From Mesorhizobium sp. M7A.F.Ca.US.008.03.1.1 (GTDB lineage Bacteria > Pseudomonadota > Alphaproteobacteria > Rhizobiales > Rhizobiaceae), in the NCBI RefSeq assembly GCF_003997495.1, contig NZ_RZRU01000002.1, positions 310,001 to 374,000 of the forward strand: DNA of 64,000 bases. The letters run 5' to 3'. Under the pieces are notes generated by a model. That model was given only the letters and a program-made list of their open reading frames with translations. It was not told where the DNA came from and searched no databases. The translations under genes were made by a program, and so were the position numbers. Below are positions 63,672 through 64,000 of the stretch, piece by piece (the first letter of the stretch is position 1; every line of letters starts with the position of its first letter).

Positions 63672-64000
63672 ATGAGGAACCTGATTGCCAAACTGGCCCT
63701 GGCCGCTGCCGTTCTGGGTGGCGGTCTGGGCACTGCCGCTGCCGAGACCGCCAACATCTGGGTGCGCGCCGACGGCTCGAATTTCATGCCGAGAATCGTC
63801 GATGCCTACAACAAGGCGCACACCAACCAGGTCAAGCTCGACATCATTCCCAATGCCGAGATCATCCCGAAATACGGTGCCGCTGCCGCCGGCGGCACGG
63901 CGCCCGACGCGCTGTCGCTCGACCTGATCTACACGCCCTCCTTCGCCGCCGCCGGCCAGCTGGAGGACATCACCGACTGGGCCAAGTCCCTGCCCTATTT
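63672..64000 (+). CDS. Sugar ABC transporter substrate-binding protein (partial, cut by the window end)
   Basis: The start of a family-1 (extracellular) solute-binding protein: AGGAGGAG upstream of the ATG, a signal peptide (MRNLIAKLALAAAVLGG) cleaved near TAAAE, then ANIWVRADGSNFMPRIVDAY and KLDIIPNAEIIPKYGAAAAGG, typical of this group. The frame is open at the window end, 110 residues in. It is 63 bases after the LacI gene stop and very likely regulated by it. Confidence 0.93.
   Translation, partial: MRNLIAKLALAAAVLGGGLGTAAAETANIWVRADGSNFMPRIVDAYNKAHTNQVKLDIIPNAEIIPKYGAAAAGGTAPDALSLDLIYTPSFAAAGQLEDITDWAKSLPY

Overview
The window reads as a chromosomal stretch of a high-GC alphaproteobacterium of the order Rhizobiales, most likely Mesorhizobium or a close relative. 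Reasons: GC-rich codon use throughout; families typical of the group (DUF982, DUF1488, DUF6456-like, GcrA-like, GINT1_N-like, ACR3/ArsC arsenic cluster); mosaic palindromic intergenic repeats of the RIME kind; a groESL operon under CIRCE; and promoters matching the alphaproteobacterial EcfG and RpoN consensus. No rRNA, CRISPR array, transposase or integrase was seen.

Layout. 1-6.2 kb: end of a polysaccharide locus (O-antigen-ligase-like membrane protein, Wzz/GumC chain-length protein, a GINT1_N-like protein behind a near-perfect sigma-54 promoter, an FAD enzyme). 6.5-9.9 kb: hydroxyacid dehydrogenase, an orphan RiPP-like precursor with a lasso-type leader motif, two small proteins and a Crp/Fnr regulator. 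10-13.9 kb: XRE regulator, two small secreted proteins behind EcfG-like promoters, and an acyltransferase-3/SGNH protein. 13.9-18.7 kb: a regulatory island (DUF6456-like, two DUF982, GcrA-like, S24 repressor, zinc-ribbon protein and an unknown) in which an 18-bp sequence occurs twice, in opposite orientation, at the repressor gene and 1.2 kb away. 18.8-22.1 kb: a three-gene envelope operon facing a polytopic membrane protein. 22.2-26.1 kb: a ribose-type sugar ABC transporter, with one 154-bp palindromic repeat inside the operon and one after it.

26.4-36.8 kb holds mostly single metabolic and regulatory genes: PAS-GGDEF cyclase, RibD-like reductase, SDR with divergent MmyB-like regulator, SRPBCC protein, pseudouridine synthase, VOC protein, histidine phosphatase, Usp, a broken DUF1778 antitoxin, and a TSUP transporter with divergent LysR. 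36.9-41.7 kb is a coherent operon: Lrp/AsnC regulator, saccharopine-dehydrogenase-like enzyme and a polar amino acid ABC transporter, suggesting uptake and breakdown of an amino acid, possibly lysine or a relative. 41.7-46.8 kb is an arsenic resistance operon (arsR, acr3, arsC, second arsR, flavoprotein with Cys-rich tail, MFS exporter). 46.8-47.9 kb is an Xre-RES toxin-antitoxin pair with a 16-bp palindromic operator.

48-58.4 kb: aldehyde dehydrogenase, GNAT, an SDR remnant, an aldo/keto reductase-CMD-cupin operon with divergent LysR, ester cyclase, YeiH transporter, membrane-bound AraC regulator with a secreted hydrolase, and free-methionine sulfoxide reductase. 58.6-60.7 kb: groES-groEL with CIRCE. 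60.9-62.1 kb: small genes and an odd tRNA-Cys-like sequence with G33 and a 13-bp acceptor/T stack. 62.4-64 kb: LacI regulator with two operator-like dyads, then the start of a sugar-binding protein cut by the window end.
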